A DNA stretch of 64,000 nt from JAMXLO01 sp963812475 (GCA_963812475.1 CAWEVI010000004.1:1-64000); one strand, 5' to 3'; positions 1 through 9,129 are shown, numbered from the stretch's first letter. Made by a program: numbers and translations. The notes: generated by a model from the letters alone, not told the origin.

Positions 1-2
1 AC

Positions 3-176
3 CGCCTGCTGGTGAGGGTGCCGGGCACCGACCTGCACATGTACGGAACGCTCTGGCTTCTCACACAGGGAGAGACGCGCAAGACGAAGCGCGTGCGGCT
101 CTTCACTGAGTTCGTATCCCGCAGGCTCGCCGCGTACGCGCCGCTTCTCGCGGGACTGTCCTTATCGCGCGACTGA
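3..176 (+). CDS. LysR-family transcriptional regulator, C-terminal end (partial)
   Basis: An open frame enters from the left edge and ends at the TGA at 174-176, giving the last 57 residues of a protein. The segment with a tryptophan-rich strand (GTLWLLT) followed by an Arg/Thr/Arg-rich turn and a helix carrying RVRLFTEFV is the usual C-terminal signature of the LysR substrate-binding domain, where the phrase 'LWLLTHPDLRRTARVRAF' recurs in the family. The DNA-binding part lies outside the window, so neither target nor ligand can be named. The call rests on this short tail only. Confidence 0.6.
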   Translation, partial: RLLVRVPGTDLHMYGTLWLLTQGETRKTKRVRLFTEFVSRRLAAYAPLLAGLSLSRD

Positions 177-573
177 CGCGCGGCAGGCCGCCGGCAACGC
201 TTGCCGTAATCCGGTCGGAAGCCGAGCTGCGATCGCTCCAAGCGAAATCGCGGTCAACCCCTCGCGCTGCTGACGGTAGTCTTCGGCTATGTCGGCGGCG
301 CGGCGGTGCCAGTGGATTCGGGAAAAGTGGACCGATCGATATTGATAGTGGCTGAAAGCGGAGAATTTCTAGAGCGATCAAATTCCTCTTTGAATTCAAA
401 AGCCATGCGCATCTGACGGTTCGGGCAACGGGAGTTTTCAAGGTGGGGAAATTTTTCGCGACGACAAATCTCATTAGACCCGATGCCAACAATCGAGTGG
501 GAATGAGGGTGAGCGTCGTGAAGCAGAACAGAGGGCTGCAGCAATCTGTTCCAGCAGCGCAGTCGCGCAGAGG
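177..573. other. Intergenic region without a recognisable gene
   Basis: The first part is GC-rich, and about 330-500 is noticeably more AT-rich than the neighbourhood, with an AATTC/GAATT inverted motif near 380-400. Open frames exist on the minus strand but none resembles a known protein or has a convincing ribosome binding site. It lies between the ends of two convergent genes, so no promoter is required here. Confidence 0.4.
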
Positions 574-999
574 TCACGGACCGCATTCACCGTCGGGACT
601 GGCAATCACCACCACATAACCGTCGCAATCCCGGAGCCAAATCTCTCGGTGCCGGGGCGCGGGGTTGATGTGAGGTTCTTCGATGATCTCGGCCCTCAGG
701 CCGCGTGCTCGCTCCACCGCCGAGTAAAAATCATCGACCTGGAACCACAGCAAGACACCGCGTCCGGGCGGCGCCGCGGCTGCGTTGACCAGGCTGGGGT
801 GATCTTCCTTATCCCAAGCGTGCAGTTGAAGAAGCAACCGACCAGAGCACGAGATCCGATCGTACACGTCGCGGTGACTGTGTTCCGGAAGCGAGTCCGC
901 ACCAAGCAGTTCGGCGTACCAGAGACTGCTTGCCCTGACATTGCTCACCGCTATAAGGGGTTGAGGCTCGACGGTTGATTTTTGTGCAGAGAAGCTCAC
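574..999 (-). CDS. VOC-superfamily (glyoxalase/bleomycin-resistance-like) protein
   Basis: 141 residues starting at a GTG. The order of elements is that of a vicinal-oxygen-chelate module: an N-terminal strand-helix pair (LIAVSNVRASSLWYAELLG, about residues 15-33), a central LLLQLHAWD strand, a helix following a WFQVDDF strand (about 85-92), and the C-terminal strand pair around REIWLRDCDGYVVVI, which corresponds to the family's 'DPDGY' hairpin. VOC proteins are often lyases, dioxygenases or antibiotic-binding proteins, and the substrate cannot be read from the sequence. It is the last of a run of minus-strand genes behind the BTAD regulator, about 215 bases away, so a common transcript is possible but not shown. 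Confidence 0.7.
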   Translation of the reverse strand: MSFSAQKSTVEPQPLIAVSNVRASSLWYAELLGADSLPEHSHRDVYDRISCSGRLLLQLHAWDKEDHPSLVNAAAAPPGRGVLLWFQVDDFYSAVERARGLRAEIIEEPHINPAPRHREIWLRDCDGYVVVIASPDGECGP

Positions 1000-1214
1000 T
1001 GAGGCTCTTTTCTCGATAATCGCCGTAGATCTCTGCGGCTGCTCTCGCCGGATGGCAAGGGGAGAACTCTCGATTGTATTGCCAAACGCGACAACCGAAT
1101 GATGATCGAGATGCGCTGGCGATATGTGGCCTTCGACCTCAAAAGCACTAAATTCTGACGGATCGAGAAGACGATTCCTGTTTGTTTTGTTGGCGATCGT
1201 ACGATGATCCCATG

Positions 1215-3365
1215 TTACACTGCGACCGGCGCCGGAGGTTCCGGCATCTGCTGGGCGGCGCCGGCGACACTCTCCGGCACCCGGGCCAGACGCAGCCCCT
1301 CTGCATAATGGTCCCGATCGCTCTTGCGCTCGAGCGGCGATGTGGCGATGAAGCGTTGCACGGAAAAATGAGGCTCGATGCCTTGCAACCGTTGCCAGAC
1401 CATCTCGGCCTCCAGCGACCGTCCGAGATGGCCGAGCGCGGAAAGGTACGGCTTATAGGCCGCGGAGAAGGACGGATTCATTTCCGTCACTGCGCGCGCC
1501 ACGGCAACCGCCGATTCGTAGTCGCGTTTCTGCAGACGGATCAGGACAAAGAACGCGTCGAAGAAGAATGCGTGGGGGTCGAGCGGGGACAACTGCTTGT
1601 AGCGGTTGTGCCGCCGTTCCGCCTCTGCCGGATCGCCGATATAGGCGTAGGCGATGGCGGAGAGTGCCCACGCCATCGCCAGATTGGGATTGAGCGACAG
1701 CGCTCGCTCATGCAGCGCGATGGACTCATGCAGGCGTCGGTGCAAGAAGGCGCGCACATGGCCGGCGATGGTCAGTCCGCGTGCGTCGTAGGGATCCAGC
1801 GCCACCGCGCGTTCGGCGTGCAGGCCGGCCTGCTGCATTGCCGCCGTCGGATCGGCCGCCCAATCCTGGCCGACCAGGAACATCAACCAATAGGCGTACC
1901 AGGCGTGCGCGGCAGCAAATTCGGCCTCCAGCTCGATCGCGCGCGACAGGTACTCGCCCGCCTGCATGAAGGCTTCGCGCTCCAGTCTGCCGATCAACGG
2001 AATCGAGCGCAGCATCAGGTCATATGCGGTGGCGTCCGTCGGCGGCCGGCTGGCGCTGCGTTTGGCCTCGATCAGCAGGATCTCCGGGTCGATCTGTGCA
2101 ACCACCTCTGAGGCGATCTCGTCCTGCAGCGACAGCAGATCATTCGACTGGCGATCGAACCGGCGCGCCCAGACGACCTGGTTTCCTGCGCGCAGATCGA
2201 GCAGGCGCACGGTGATCCGGATCCGGTTGTGCACGCGCTGTATCGAGCCATCCAGCAGGAAGTCGATGCCGAAAGAGCGACGGATTGCCGTCTCGTCGCG
2301 ATTCTCCGCGGCAAATCGCGCCAGGGAATTGGATGCGACGACGAACATCCATCGGAAACGCGCGAGCGCCGTGGTGATCTCTTCCGTCAGACCGGGGGCG
2401 AGGTGCGCGTCTTCTTCGGCCGAACTGACAAGCTGCAACGGCATGACGCCGACGCGTGCGCCGCCACGGGTCGGCCAGTTTCCCTGTGGCATCGCTTCAG
2501 GCGCCGGCGGCGCTTGGTATGGCTGCTCAGCAGAAGTGGGAGACAAAGATGGGGGTCGGGCCGGTGGCGGTGGTGGCGCCGGCGGGCGTCGCGGAATGTG
2601 GCTGCCAGAGGGGCCGCGGATATCCGCAAGCACGATCTGGGTCTCCGCGGAGGGCGAGGCATCCAGCAGGTCGGCGAGCACGGCACGACAGCGGTGATAC
2701 GCCTGAATAGCCATGCCGCGCTCGCCGCGCGCGGCGTGCCCCCGCATCAGCGCTCGCCACGCGCCCTCGTGCGCCCGGTCGATCTGCAACAGGCGCTGCG
2801 CCGCGGGAATTGCCGCCTCCAAATCGACCTGCTCGTGCAACAGCGCCTCGGCGACGGTCCGGGCGCGATCGCGCAGTCGTTCGCGCTCGATACTGAGCCA
2901 CACATCGAAGGTAGGATTGATGCCGTCCAGCCCCTCCAGCAGGTCGCCGTCCATCAAGGCGAGTGAGGCCGGTTGGTTCGCGGTAGCCCGCATGACCTCC
3001 TCAGCGTCCACCCAGACCTTGCCGGGGCGCAGGGACAGGTGGTCGCGAGTGACGTTGAGGACCTCGGAGCCGCCAGGGGCGAGCGCCTCGAGCAGCCGGT
3101 GCACCTCCTGACGGAGCGACGCGCGGGCCTGTTCCTCGGGCCGGCCGCTCCACAGCAATTCTGCCAGCCATCCGCGCAGAGCGGGACGCGGCGACGACAG
3201 AGCGATCGCGGCGAGCAGCGCCCGGGTCCTGCGTCCCAGTGGCAGCATACTCTCGCTGGTGAGCGTCCAGACCTCCATCTGGCCGATCAGCCGCAGCCGC
3301 ACAGCCACCTCACCACCAGCATCTGGGATCTTGACCGAAGCCGGATGTGGGGCACCTGCGATCAT
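1215..3365 (-). CDS. BTAD-domain transcriptional regulator with TolB-like and TPR domains
   Basis: 716 residues. Residues about 22-100 form a winged-helix region beginning RLRLIGQMEVW and containing the ALLAAIAL helix and ELLWSGRPEEQARASLRQ, typical of SARP/AfsR-type regulators. About 110-245 is a bacterial transcriptional activation (BTAD) helical domain ending in HRCRAVLADLLDASPS. After a proline-rich linker (about 255-300), the stretch GVMPLQLVS to FDRQSNDLLSLQDEIA matches the TolB-N-like domain seen in TPR-containing adenylate-cyclase-like regulators. The remainder has at least three TPR-like repeats (for example AERAVALDPYDARG and ALSLNPNLAMAWALSAIAYAYIGDPAEAE). It is therefore a cytoplasmic DNA-binding regulator that probably senses through protein-protein contact. 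Such regulators sometimes sit beside pathways they control, but no target site is visible here. Confidence 0.8.
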   Translation of the reverse strand: MIAGAPHPASVKIPDAGGEVAVRLRLIGQMEVWTLTSESMLPLGRRTRALLAAIALSSPRPALRGWLAELLWSGRPEEQARASLRQEVHRLLEALAPGGSEVLNVTRDHLSLRPGKVWVDAEEVMRATANQPASLALMDGDLLEGLDGINPTFDVWLSIERERLRDRARTVAEALLHEQVDLEAAIPAAQRLLQIDRAHEGAWRALMRGHAARGERGMAIQAYHRCRAVLADLLDASPSAETQIVLADIRGPSGSHIPRRPPAPPPPPARPPSLSPTSAEQPYQAPPAPEAMPQGNWPTRGGARVGVMPLQLVSSAEEDAHLAPGLTEEITTALARFRWMFVVASNSLARFAAENRDETAIRRSFGIDFLLDGSIQRVHNRIRITVRLLDLRAGNQVVWARRFDRQSNDLLSLQDEIASEVVAQIDPEILLIEAKRSASRPPTDATAYDLMLRSIPLIGRLEREAFMQAGEYLSRAIELEAEFAAAHAWYAYWLMFLVGQDWAADPTAAMQQAGLHAERAVALDPYDARGLTIAGHVRAFLHRRLHESIALHERALSLNPNLAMAWALSAIAYAYIGDPAEAERRHNRYKQLSPLDPHAFFFDAFFVLIRLQKRDYESAVAVARAVTEMNPSFSAAYKPYLSALGHLGRSLEAEMVWQRLQGIEPHFSVQRFIATSPLERKSDRDHYAEGLRLARVPESVAGAAQQMPEPPAPVAV

Positions 3366-3457
3366 AACGTCATTGTGCGGTCTTCGTCTGTGCAGCCAAG
3401 CGTGCGAGAACGCGCCACAACCCTGGATACGGCGGGCAGCGTCGCGACCGATGGTGG

Positions 3458-3964
3458 TCAGTCTTCGGCCAGCCAGTTGATCGCGTTGTAAAGCAGTTGC
3501 TCACCGGGGTTGTCGATTTCGGTCTTCCAGTCGATGTTCCGCTTGGTGACGTTCACCAGAGCGGCTCGCGCAACGGCCTTCGCACCAAGTAGCGTCGTCG
3601 GTATCGTGGCCGCCAGCCGAGGCATGATCGCGTGCCACTCATCTTTGAGAGCATCGAGTTTTGATCCGACGCCCAGATCGTTGTCGGGATCGTCCGGTGA
3701 ACCACGCTCGCAATGAAGGTCACAATATTCCAATTGGTTCGCCACCATCCGGTCGCAGAGAGCTATCAGCTCGGCATCCGGGCCAGCACCGCTGCCGGAA
3801 ACACCATGGCGCGCCAGAGTGATTGCGGCAGCTTGAGCGTCGTAGTCCGCAGCGAGATCCAACAGGCGGCGGCGAAAATCCCCGTCCACTATTTCGCTCG
3901 CGAGCCGACGAAATCCCACCGCCTGTCTTTTGAGAGACTCCGCGTTCGATGCAAAAGTGACCAT
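3458..3964 (-). CDS. Hypothetical helical protein
   Basis: 168 residues from an ATG at 3964 preceded by GGAAG at a suitable distance; the frame is also open from a TTG at 4015, which looks less likely. The N-terminal part (AESLKRQAVGFRRLASEI to DLAADYDAQAA) resembles the short 'RAEEMRALAEEM...IAADYD' helical pair widespread in small alphaproteobacterial proteins. The second part (DAELIALCDRM, then TIPTTLLGAKAVARAAL) resembles another family of short uncharacterised proteins from the same group. No membrane segment, signal peptide or catalytic motif is seen. It lies on the same strand between the repeat protein and the BTAD regulator, and its function is unknown. Confidence 0.55.
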   Translation of the reverse strand: MVTFASNAESLKRQAVGFRRLASEIVDGDFRRRLLDLAADYDAQAAAITLARHGVSGSGAGPDAELIALCDRMVANQLEYCDLHCERGSPDDPDNDLGVGSKLDALKDEWHAIMPRLAATIPTTLLGAKAVARAALVNVTKRNIDWKTEIDNPGEQLLYNAINWLAED

Positions 3965-4015
3965 GCCCGATCTTCCAGCGACGAGAGCCTTAACTGTAAA
4001 TTTACCGTTGATCAA

Positions 4016-4528
4016 ATGTTACTTCCACCCTCAATCGCGCCCTGCCGCTAAATCTTCGGTAAAATGCCGTTAAATCACTGTCAGAAGGTTCGTGCCGTTG
4101 GTCGCCACCGTTCGCCGGCGCGGTGGGCCACGCCACGCCGGCGCCCGACGAGCCAGTTTCGCACGGCCACAGGCTCCTTCCGCGCCCGCCACATCGCCGC
4201 GCCGCTCGTGGGCAGTGGGCCCGAATAGGCCCAACCAAACGCAATCTGATCGCTGCACCAGGCGCTCGAAGTGCCAGTTCAAGCAGCACATCGTACTACC
4301 CCGAGCGGAGACAGCGGCATACTGCTCCGTAGATTGCCAGCGTCCGATGACATCGCCATGCGCGAACCGGACGGATGGCATCCGCCCTGTCGCAAAACCG
4401 CAGGTCAATCAGGCGTCAGCCGTGCCGCATGAGTCAAAGTCTCACACACGGCCGACAATGCCGTTATCGCGATTTCGTCCAACTTCGCGGCCGACGCCGA
4501 GAACGGCCACGAAATAGATAAAAGCCCG
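4016..4528. other. Intergenic region without a recognisable gene
   Basis: About 510 bases separate the repeat protein from the helical hypothetical protein. Open frames on both strands are arginine- and alanine-rich shadows. Short AT-rich stretches at 3995-4015 and 4060-4080 could hold the promoter of the downstream gene, but I cannot name a -35/-10 pair with confidence. Confidence 0.35.
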
Positions 4529-4858
4529 TTATACGGGTTTTGGCATAACGGCAACGGGCGCCAATGTCGGAGCAAAGGCACCAAGACGGACCTTGCTGGA
4601 GTCCGTGGTGGGCGGCAGCGTCGGTGCGAATGCACCGAGGCTGATTTTGCCGATATCGCCGGTGGGCGCCAACGTCGGAGCAAAGGCACCAAGACGGACC
4701 TTGCCGGAGTCCGTGGTGGGCGGCAGCGTCGGTGCGAATGCACCAAGGCTGATTTTGCCGATATCGCCGGTGGGCGCCAACGTCGGAGCAAAGGCACCAA
4801 GACGGACCTTGCCGGAATCAATGACGGCTGCGGAGCAGGCAGAGCTGAAGTGAAGCAT
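4529..4858 (-). CDS. Small protein made of five 18-residue repeats, function unknown
   Basis: 109 residues. After a 14-residue N-terminus (MLHFSSACSAAVID) come five tandem units of the pattern (S/I)(G/S)K(V/I)(R/S)LGAFAPTL(A/P)PT(G/T)D. Odd and even units alternate between KVRL...LAPTGD and KISL...LPPTTD, and the last unit runs into a short tail ending MPKPV. GGAAAGGG ends 8 bases before the ATG and supports this strand and start. Because the repeat length is a multiple of three, an open frame also exists on the plus strand, but it lacks such a site. The invariant core, the alternating linkers and the Pro/Thr/Asp spacers would suit a structural repeat or a multi-core precursor peptide. No maturation enzyme is seen nearby, and I do not recognise the family. 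Confidence 0.6.
   Translation of the reverse strand: MLHFSSACSAAVIDSGKVRLGAFAPTLAPTGDIGKISLGAFAPTLPPTTDSGKVRLGAFAPTLAPTGDIGKISLGAFAPTLPPTTDSSKVRLGAFAPTLAPVAVMPKPV
4556..4816. repeat. In-frame tandem repeat, 54-bp unit in a 108-bp higher-order unit
   Basis: Five 54-bp units encode the repeats of the small protein. Units alternate between two types, and the two complete 108-bp blocks differ at only about two positions. A recent duplication of the 108-bp block, acting on an older 54-bp duplication, explains this. Confidence 0.9.
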
Positions 4859-5393
4859 TTGTGGAACCCTTTCCGAATGTTTGTATCAGTTTTTCGACTG
4901 TCGTTAACGAAATGATATCGCTTCGTAAGGCGACCGGAAATTGATTACCCCTGGCAGGCCTTTTTTTGTCCGGATTACGTTACTCTGACGTTAAATCGAA
5001 ATCATTTAATCAGCGGGACAGATCGCCAAGCGCGTCAGCTTGGACTTACGTCGCCTGGGTCACGCCGAGTTTGCGCTGCCTCGCAGGCGACCGATGCGCC
5101 GACCAAAAGCCGAATGGCCGCTTCGGAAGAGCCGCTCCCGATTCCAGTGCGGCCATTTGGAATGTCGTGCGCGCCCGCAGGGGCAACAAGATTTATGGAT
5201 GGTGTCTATAAGCCTGTCGGCCGCTGCCTTGCCGGTATTGTAATGCGCAAAAACGCGTGCATACCCAACTAAAGCCGCCAAGTGGCGCGTTTAGACTCGG
5301 GTTACTTCGAACCAGGCAAAAGGCCGCCGTATCGGCATTCAATTTGTGTTTCCCGTTAATCAGCAAGCCGGGCGAACCGGCCCCGATCACGCC
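4859..5393. other. AT-richer intergenic region upstream of the repeat protein
   Basis: No gene recognised. 4859-5010 is markedly AT-rich for this genome and is the likely promoter region of the minus-strand repeat gene. It includes a perfect 10-bp palindrome TCGTTAACGA at 4901-4910 and a GATACA element about 30 bases before the start codon, but no clear -35 partner. The rest, up to the end of the TRAP permease, shows nothing identifiable. Confidence 0.4.
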
Positions 5394-7292
5394 TCAGCCG
5401 TTTCCTTCCAGCAGGCGTGGCAGCACCAAGGTGATTTCCGGCACAAACGCTATCAGCAGGACCGCAAGGATCAGCACGATGGCATAAGGGATCATGGTTC
5501 GCGCAGCACTTTCGATGTCCGCGCCCGCGACGGCGGCCGAGACATAAAAGCCGACGCCGATCGGCGGGATGAACGCGCCCACCCCCATCGCCAGGATCAG
5601 CACGATCCCATACTGGACCGCGTCAACGCCCATATGCACGGCAATCGGCAGCAGCAACGGCGCCAGAATAATCAGTGCCGGCAATCCTTCCAGCAACGAC
5701 CCGATCACAATCAGCAAAACCACCGATCCCGCCATGAACGCCCACTGGCCGCCGCCCATCGCGCCGAGCACCAGCACCAACTCCTGCGGTAGGTTGGCTG
5801 CCGTCAGAACCCAGGCAAATGCCGAGGCGGAGGACAGGACGAACAGCACCATACCGGCCGAGTTGGCGCACTCGCCCGCGAGGCGAAGCACGGTGCCGAT
5901 GGGCATCGCGCGATAGACCAGCGCCGAGAGGACCACGCCATAGATCACCGCGACCGAGGATGCCTCGGTTGGTGTCGCGATCCCGAACTTGATGGCCATC
6001 ACCATCGCCACGGGCATGATCAGCGGCAGGACCGCGCCGGGGATGGCGCGCAATCGACTCGCCTCGATCTGCACAGGCTCGCGACGCGGTCCCCGGCGCG
6101 CCAGAACGTAGATCAGCAGCATCAGGCTCAGCGCGATCACCACGGCGGGCAGCAGCCCGGCGATGAACAGCGTGCCGATGGAAATCGGCGTGACCGATCC
6201 CAGCACGAGCATCGCGATGCTGGGTGGAATGGTCTCGCCCATCGCGGCGGAGGCGGCGAGCACCGCTGCGCCCTCCGCCTCGCGATAGCCTTGCTTTTTC
6301 AGTTCCCGGCGCACGACCGGGCCGACCGCAGCCACGTCCGCAACCTTGGAGCCCGACACACCGCTGACCAGGAAGATCGTCACCACGACCACCTGTAGCA
6401 GGCCGCCGCGCACATCGCCGATGACCGCCATGGCAAAGCGCACCAGACGCAGGCTGATGCCGCCGCGCTCCATGATCAGCCCGGCGAAGATGAAGAACGG
6501 CAGGGCGAGCAGGATGAAATTCCCGGTGCCGTCAACCATCGCCTGCGGCACAGCGACAAGGGGCGCCGCGTCGGTCAGGTTCAGGTAGCTGAGCGTGGCG
6601 AACATCATGCCGAAGCTCACGGGCATACCGAGCAGGATGGCACTGAAAAACACCAGGATCATGCCGGTCAGCGCCGCACCGGGATTGTCGGCGAACACCG
6701 GTGCGCCAGCCTCGATCGCCGCAAGCGTGGTGCAAAGCCCCATGGCAACGCCGGTGACCGTCACCATACGCCAGGAATATGCGACCAGCAGGCGCTCCAG
6801 TGCGAACAGCGCGATCAGCAGTAGGCCGAACGTCACCGGAAGGGTGATCCAGCCGGTGCTGATCTGAAGGATGGGCGTGACATTGCCCCAACTCGCCGTC
6901 AGCAGCGCGACCGACTGCCAGGCAGCCGTGGCGGTTACGATCACAACCAGCCATTCGATCCCCGCGCCGATCGTCTCGCGCGCCGTGTCGCCAAGCCGGT
7001 CGGTGATCAGCCTTATCGCCGTGTGGTGCGCGCCACGATAGGCGGCGGCACCGCCGATGAAGGCAATGATCGCCAGCGCGAGCCGGGACGCTTCATCGCT
7101 CCAGAGTGGTCCGTGACCGAGCAACGTGCGGCCGACGATGCCGACCAGCACGACCGCCAACTCAATCAGGAGCGCGCCGGCGGCGACAATGGTGGCGAGA
7201 CGATCAACACCGTGCATGGCGCGTGAAATCGCACCAGCCGCACCGCCCGCCGCGACGGTATGATCCACGGCGGTGGACGACAGAGAGTTCAT
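5394..7292 (-). CDS. TRAP transporter permease, fused small (DctQ) and large (DctM) subunits
   Basis: 632 residues, almost entirely hydrophobic. Residues about 25-195 form the four-helix DctQ part (GIVGRTLLGHGPLWSDEASR is the characteristic loop). About 205-628 is the DctM part of the Na+-driven transporter, with GMPVSFGMM, the PLPFFIFAG-like ALPFFIFAGLIMERGG loop, VSGVSGSKVADVAAVGP, AAMGETIPPSIAML and GAFIPPIGVGFYV. It moves an organic acid across the inner membrane using a periplasmic binding protein. The DctP-type partner is encoded just upstream with a 10-base gap, so the two form one operon. The substrate cannot be told; C4-dicarboxylates and sugar acids are common for the family. Confidence 0.9.
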   Translation of the reverse strand: MNSLSSTAVDHTVAAGGAAGAISRAMHGVDRLATIVAAGALLIELAVVLVGIVGRTLLGHGPLWSDEASRLALAIIAFIGGAAAYRGAHHTAIRLITDRLGDTARETIGAGIEWLVVIVTATAAWQSVALLTASWGNVTPILQISTGWITLPVTFGLLLIALFALERLLVAYSWRMVTVTGVAMGLCTTLAAIEAGAPVFADNPGAALTGMILVFFSAILLGMPVSFGMMFATLSYLNLTDAAPLVAVPQAMVDGTGNFILLALPFFIFAGLIMERGGISLRLVRFAMAVIGDVRGGLLQVVVVTIFLVSGVSGSKVADVAAVGPVVRRELKKQGYREAEGAAVLAASAAMGETIPPSIAMLVLGSVTPISIGTLFIAGLLPAVVIALSLMLLIYVLARRGPRREPVQIEASRLRAIPGAVLPLIMPVAMVMAIKFGIATPTEASSVAVIYGVVLSALVYRAMPIGTVLRLAGECANSAGMVLFVLSSASAFAWVLTAANLPQELVLVLGAMGGGQWAFMAGSVVLLIVIGSLLEGLPALIILAPLLLPIAVHMGVDAVQYGIVLILAMGVGAFIPPIGVGFYVSAAVAGADIESAARTMIPYAIVLILAVLLIAFVPEITLVLPRLLEGNG

Positions 7293-7302
7293 TCCACCCG
7301 TC

Positions 7303-8319
7303 TCACGCGCCTCCGGTCTGCGTCAATATGCTGTCCAGCAGATCGGCGCCCACGATCGGGCGAAACTGCTCGTAAACCGGCTTGAGTGCCGCGGCGTAGG
7401 CAGGCTTGTCCGCTTCGCTGATCGTACAGCCCTGCGTCTTCAGGAAGACGACGGCTTCATCGGTCTTTGCGGCCATCATTGTTCGCCAGGGTGACGCCGC
7501 GGCCAACGCGGCGTCTCGGATCGCCGTCTGGTACTGAGGTTCCAACTTGTCCATGGTGCGCTTGCTGGCCATGATCGCGCCGGGATTATAGTTGAAATTG
7601 GTCAGCGTGATGTGCTTCGCGACCTCATAGAACTTGCTCGCGATCAGCGAGATCAATGGCACCTCGAGCGCATCCACCGCGTGTTGCGCCAACGAAAGAT
7701 AGATTTCCGACACGTCGATTGCCTGCGGAGCGGCGCCAAGCGTCTTGTAGGTGGCGGCATAGATCGCACCGGGCTGGATCCGGATCTTGCTGCCTTCGAT
7801 GTCTTTTGGCTCTGGCACCGCGTGCGCCGTATGGGTGACCGGACGCCAGGCCCAGTGACCCCAGCAAAGACCATAGATGCCCTTTGCCGGAAACAGGTCG
7901 AACAGTTGCTGACCAACCGGGCCGTCGAGCACCTTCTCGGCATCCTGGCTCGTCTTGAAAAGATAGGGTAGATCGAGCACCGCGACAGTCGGGTAGATGG
8001 TCTCGATGAACCCCGTGGTGTGACAAACCAGATCGAGCGTACCGGTCTGCATCGCGGTCAACGCGTTGCCCTGACTGCCAAGCTGGCCGGCGCCGTAGAC
8101 CTTGATCTCCACCGCGCCGCCCGTGCGTTTCAGTACGTCGGCGGCAAAGTCATTGAGCATGCCGTAAATCGGATGGCTCGATACGTCGGCCATCGTCATC
8201 TTGAGGCGATGCACCGGTGCGTCCGCCCGCGCATGGCGTGCCACCAACGGCGCCGACAACACTGCCGCACTTCCAGCAACAGCCAGTCCACCGAAGCGCC
8301 TGCGCCCAATCCTCATCAT
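7303..8319 (-). CDS. TRAP transporter substrate-binding protein, DctP family
   Basis: 338 residues. The N-terminus carries twin arginines in RIGRRRFGGLAVAGS and a hydrophobic stretch ending near ARADA, indicating Tat-dependent export to the periplasm. The mature part has the DctP landmarks: VYGAGQLGSQGNALTAMQTGTLDL, the DLPYLF segment, the conserved KIRIQPG-containing loop where an arginine binds the substrate carboxylate, then the IDVSEIYLSLAQHAVDALEVPL helix. It delivers the substrate to the fused permease encoded directly downstream. Confidence 0.88.
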   Translation of the reverse strand: MMRIGRRRFGGLAVAGSAAVLSAPLVARHARADAPVHRLKMTMADVSSHPIYGMLNDFAADVLKRTGGAVEIKVYGAGQLGSQGNALTAMQTGTLDLVCHTTGFIETIYPTVAVLDLPYLFKTSQDAEKVLDGPVGQQLFDLFPAKGIYGLCWGHWAWRPVTHTAHAVPEPKDIEGSKIRIQPGAIYAATYKTLGAAPQAIDVSEIYLSLAQHAVDALEVPLISLIASKFYEVAKHITLTNFNYNPGAIMASKRTMDKLEPQYQTAIRDAALAAASPWRTMMAAKTDEAVVFLKTQGCTISEADKPAYAAALKPVYEQFRPIVGADLLDSILTQTGGA

Positions 8320-8572
8320 GAACTCTTGCTCCCCACCGGGTGATCGCAGTTATTCGTCAATTGCGAAAGTCGTGTCGGGGCCGGTCGGCCCGCGTCACGC
8401 CGTGATGCGGCGTCGCTCGACGTTCCGCTGCCGGCACGTGACGTTGAGAAAACGGGAAGGAACGGAGCGCGGACGGATGAACAATCTCGGGATCGATTTT
8501 CCCTGGCATTGCAGAGCCGACTGCCCAAACGCGGGAAAGGCTCATGCTCGAGATTGTTTCAGGTACCTTGGA

Positions 8573-8773
8573 TCAGACCAGCCACAGCACTCGAAAGTGA
8601 CTTTCACGGCGACGCTCTGGCGAATCCGCCAACCGCGTCGTTTTCACGATCCATGCCTCAGCCGCTGATTGGGTCGCGAAACTCCGGGTCGCCTGATGCC
8701 TGCCGTTACGACATTCGACTTCGACATCGACGCCGAGCTTATCAGCCTTGGCGGATATAACGTAGGTCGTCAT
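8573..8773 (-). CDS. Small conserved hypothetical protein
   Basis: 66 residues. The pattern MTTYVISAKADKLGVDVEVE, then RSFATQSAAEAWIVKTTRL, is that of a frequent alphaproteobacterial mini-protein with two short beta strands, a basic turn and a helix of the form 'FATxAEAEAWI'. No function is known for that group. It stands alone between the TRAP operon and a lipoprotein-like frame. I accept it because its residue pattern is protein-like. Confidence 0.55.
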   Translation of the reverse strand: MTTYVISAKADKLGVDVEVECRNGRHQATRSFATQSAAEAWIVKTTRLADSPERRRESHFRVLWLV

Positions 8774-8868
8774 GCTCCATTATGGCGATATTTCGCCAAT
8801 AAACGCAATATGGGTCTGATTGGTGTCCGAGCCGAAACGACGTGGGAGCTCGCCCGATCGAGGCAGCG

Positions 8869-9129
8869 TCAATCGACCTTGTCCAGTGCATAGCCTTTGC
8901 TTTCCATGCACGTCCGGATCGCGGCACGAACCTCCGGAGGCCCCGTGATCGCGGACATGATCCAGGTCCCAGGCGTGGCGGCGTTTTTACGACGCACGGT
9001 TTCGGCCGAGACGGTGCTGCACTTCTCAAGATCAGCCTTGTATCGTTCGGACGTGTGGTCGCCGTGGACAGGCGGATCGTAGGCAGCACAACCGCTTAAA
9101 CCGAGCAGCAGGCCGTGAATAAGTGCCAG
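8869..9129 (-). CDS. Lipoprotein-like small protein with no standard start codon
   Basis: An 86-residue frame ends at the TGA at 8869-8871. It begins with a hydrophobic segment ending LLLGLSGC, a good lipobox with the cysteine followed by AAY. Then come DPPVHGDHTSERYKADLEKC, TPGTWIMSAITGPPE and a C-terminal IRTCMESKGYALDK, a cysteine-bearing motif common in small secreted or lipid-anchored alphaproteobacterial proteins. No ATG, GTG or TTG precedes the hydrophobic segment in frame. The start is set here at a CTG, with no clear ribosome binding site, so either a rare start is used or an indel has detached the true N-terminus. Confidence 0.45.
   Translation of the reverse strand: MALIHGLLLGLSGCAAYDPPVHGDHTSERYKADLEKCSTVSAETVRRKNAATPGTWIMSAITGPPEVRAAIRTCMESKGYALDKVD

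Noticed and set aside
4593..4853. Plus-strand open frame through the same repeats
   Set aside because: It is open only because the repeat length is divisible by three. It has no ribosome binding site, whereas the minus frame does.
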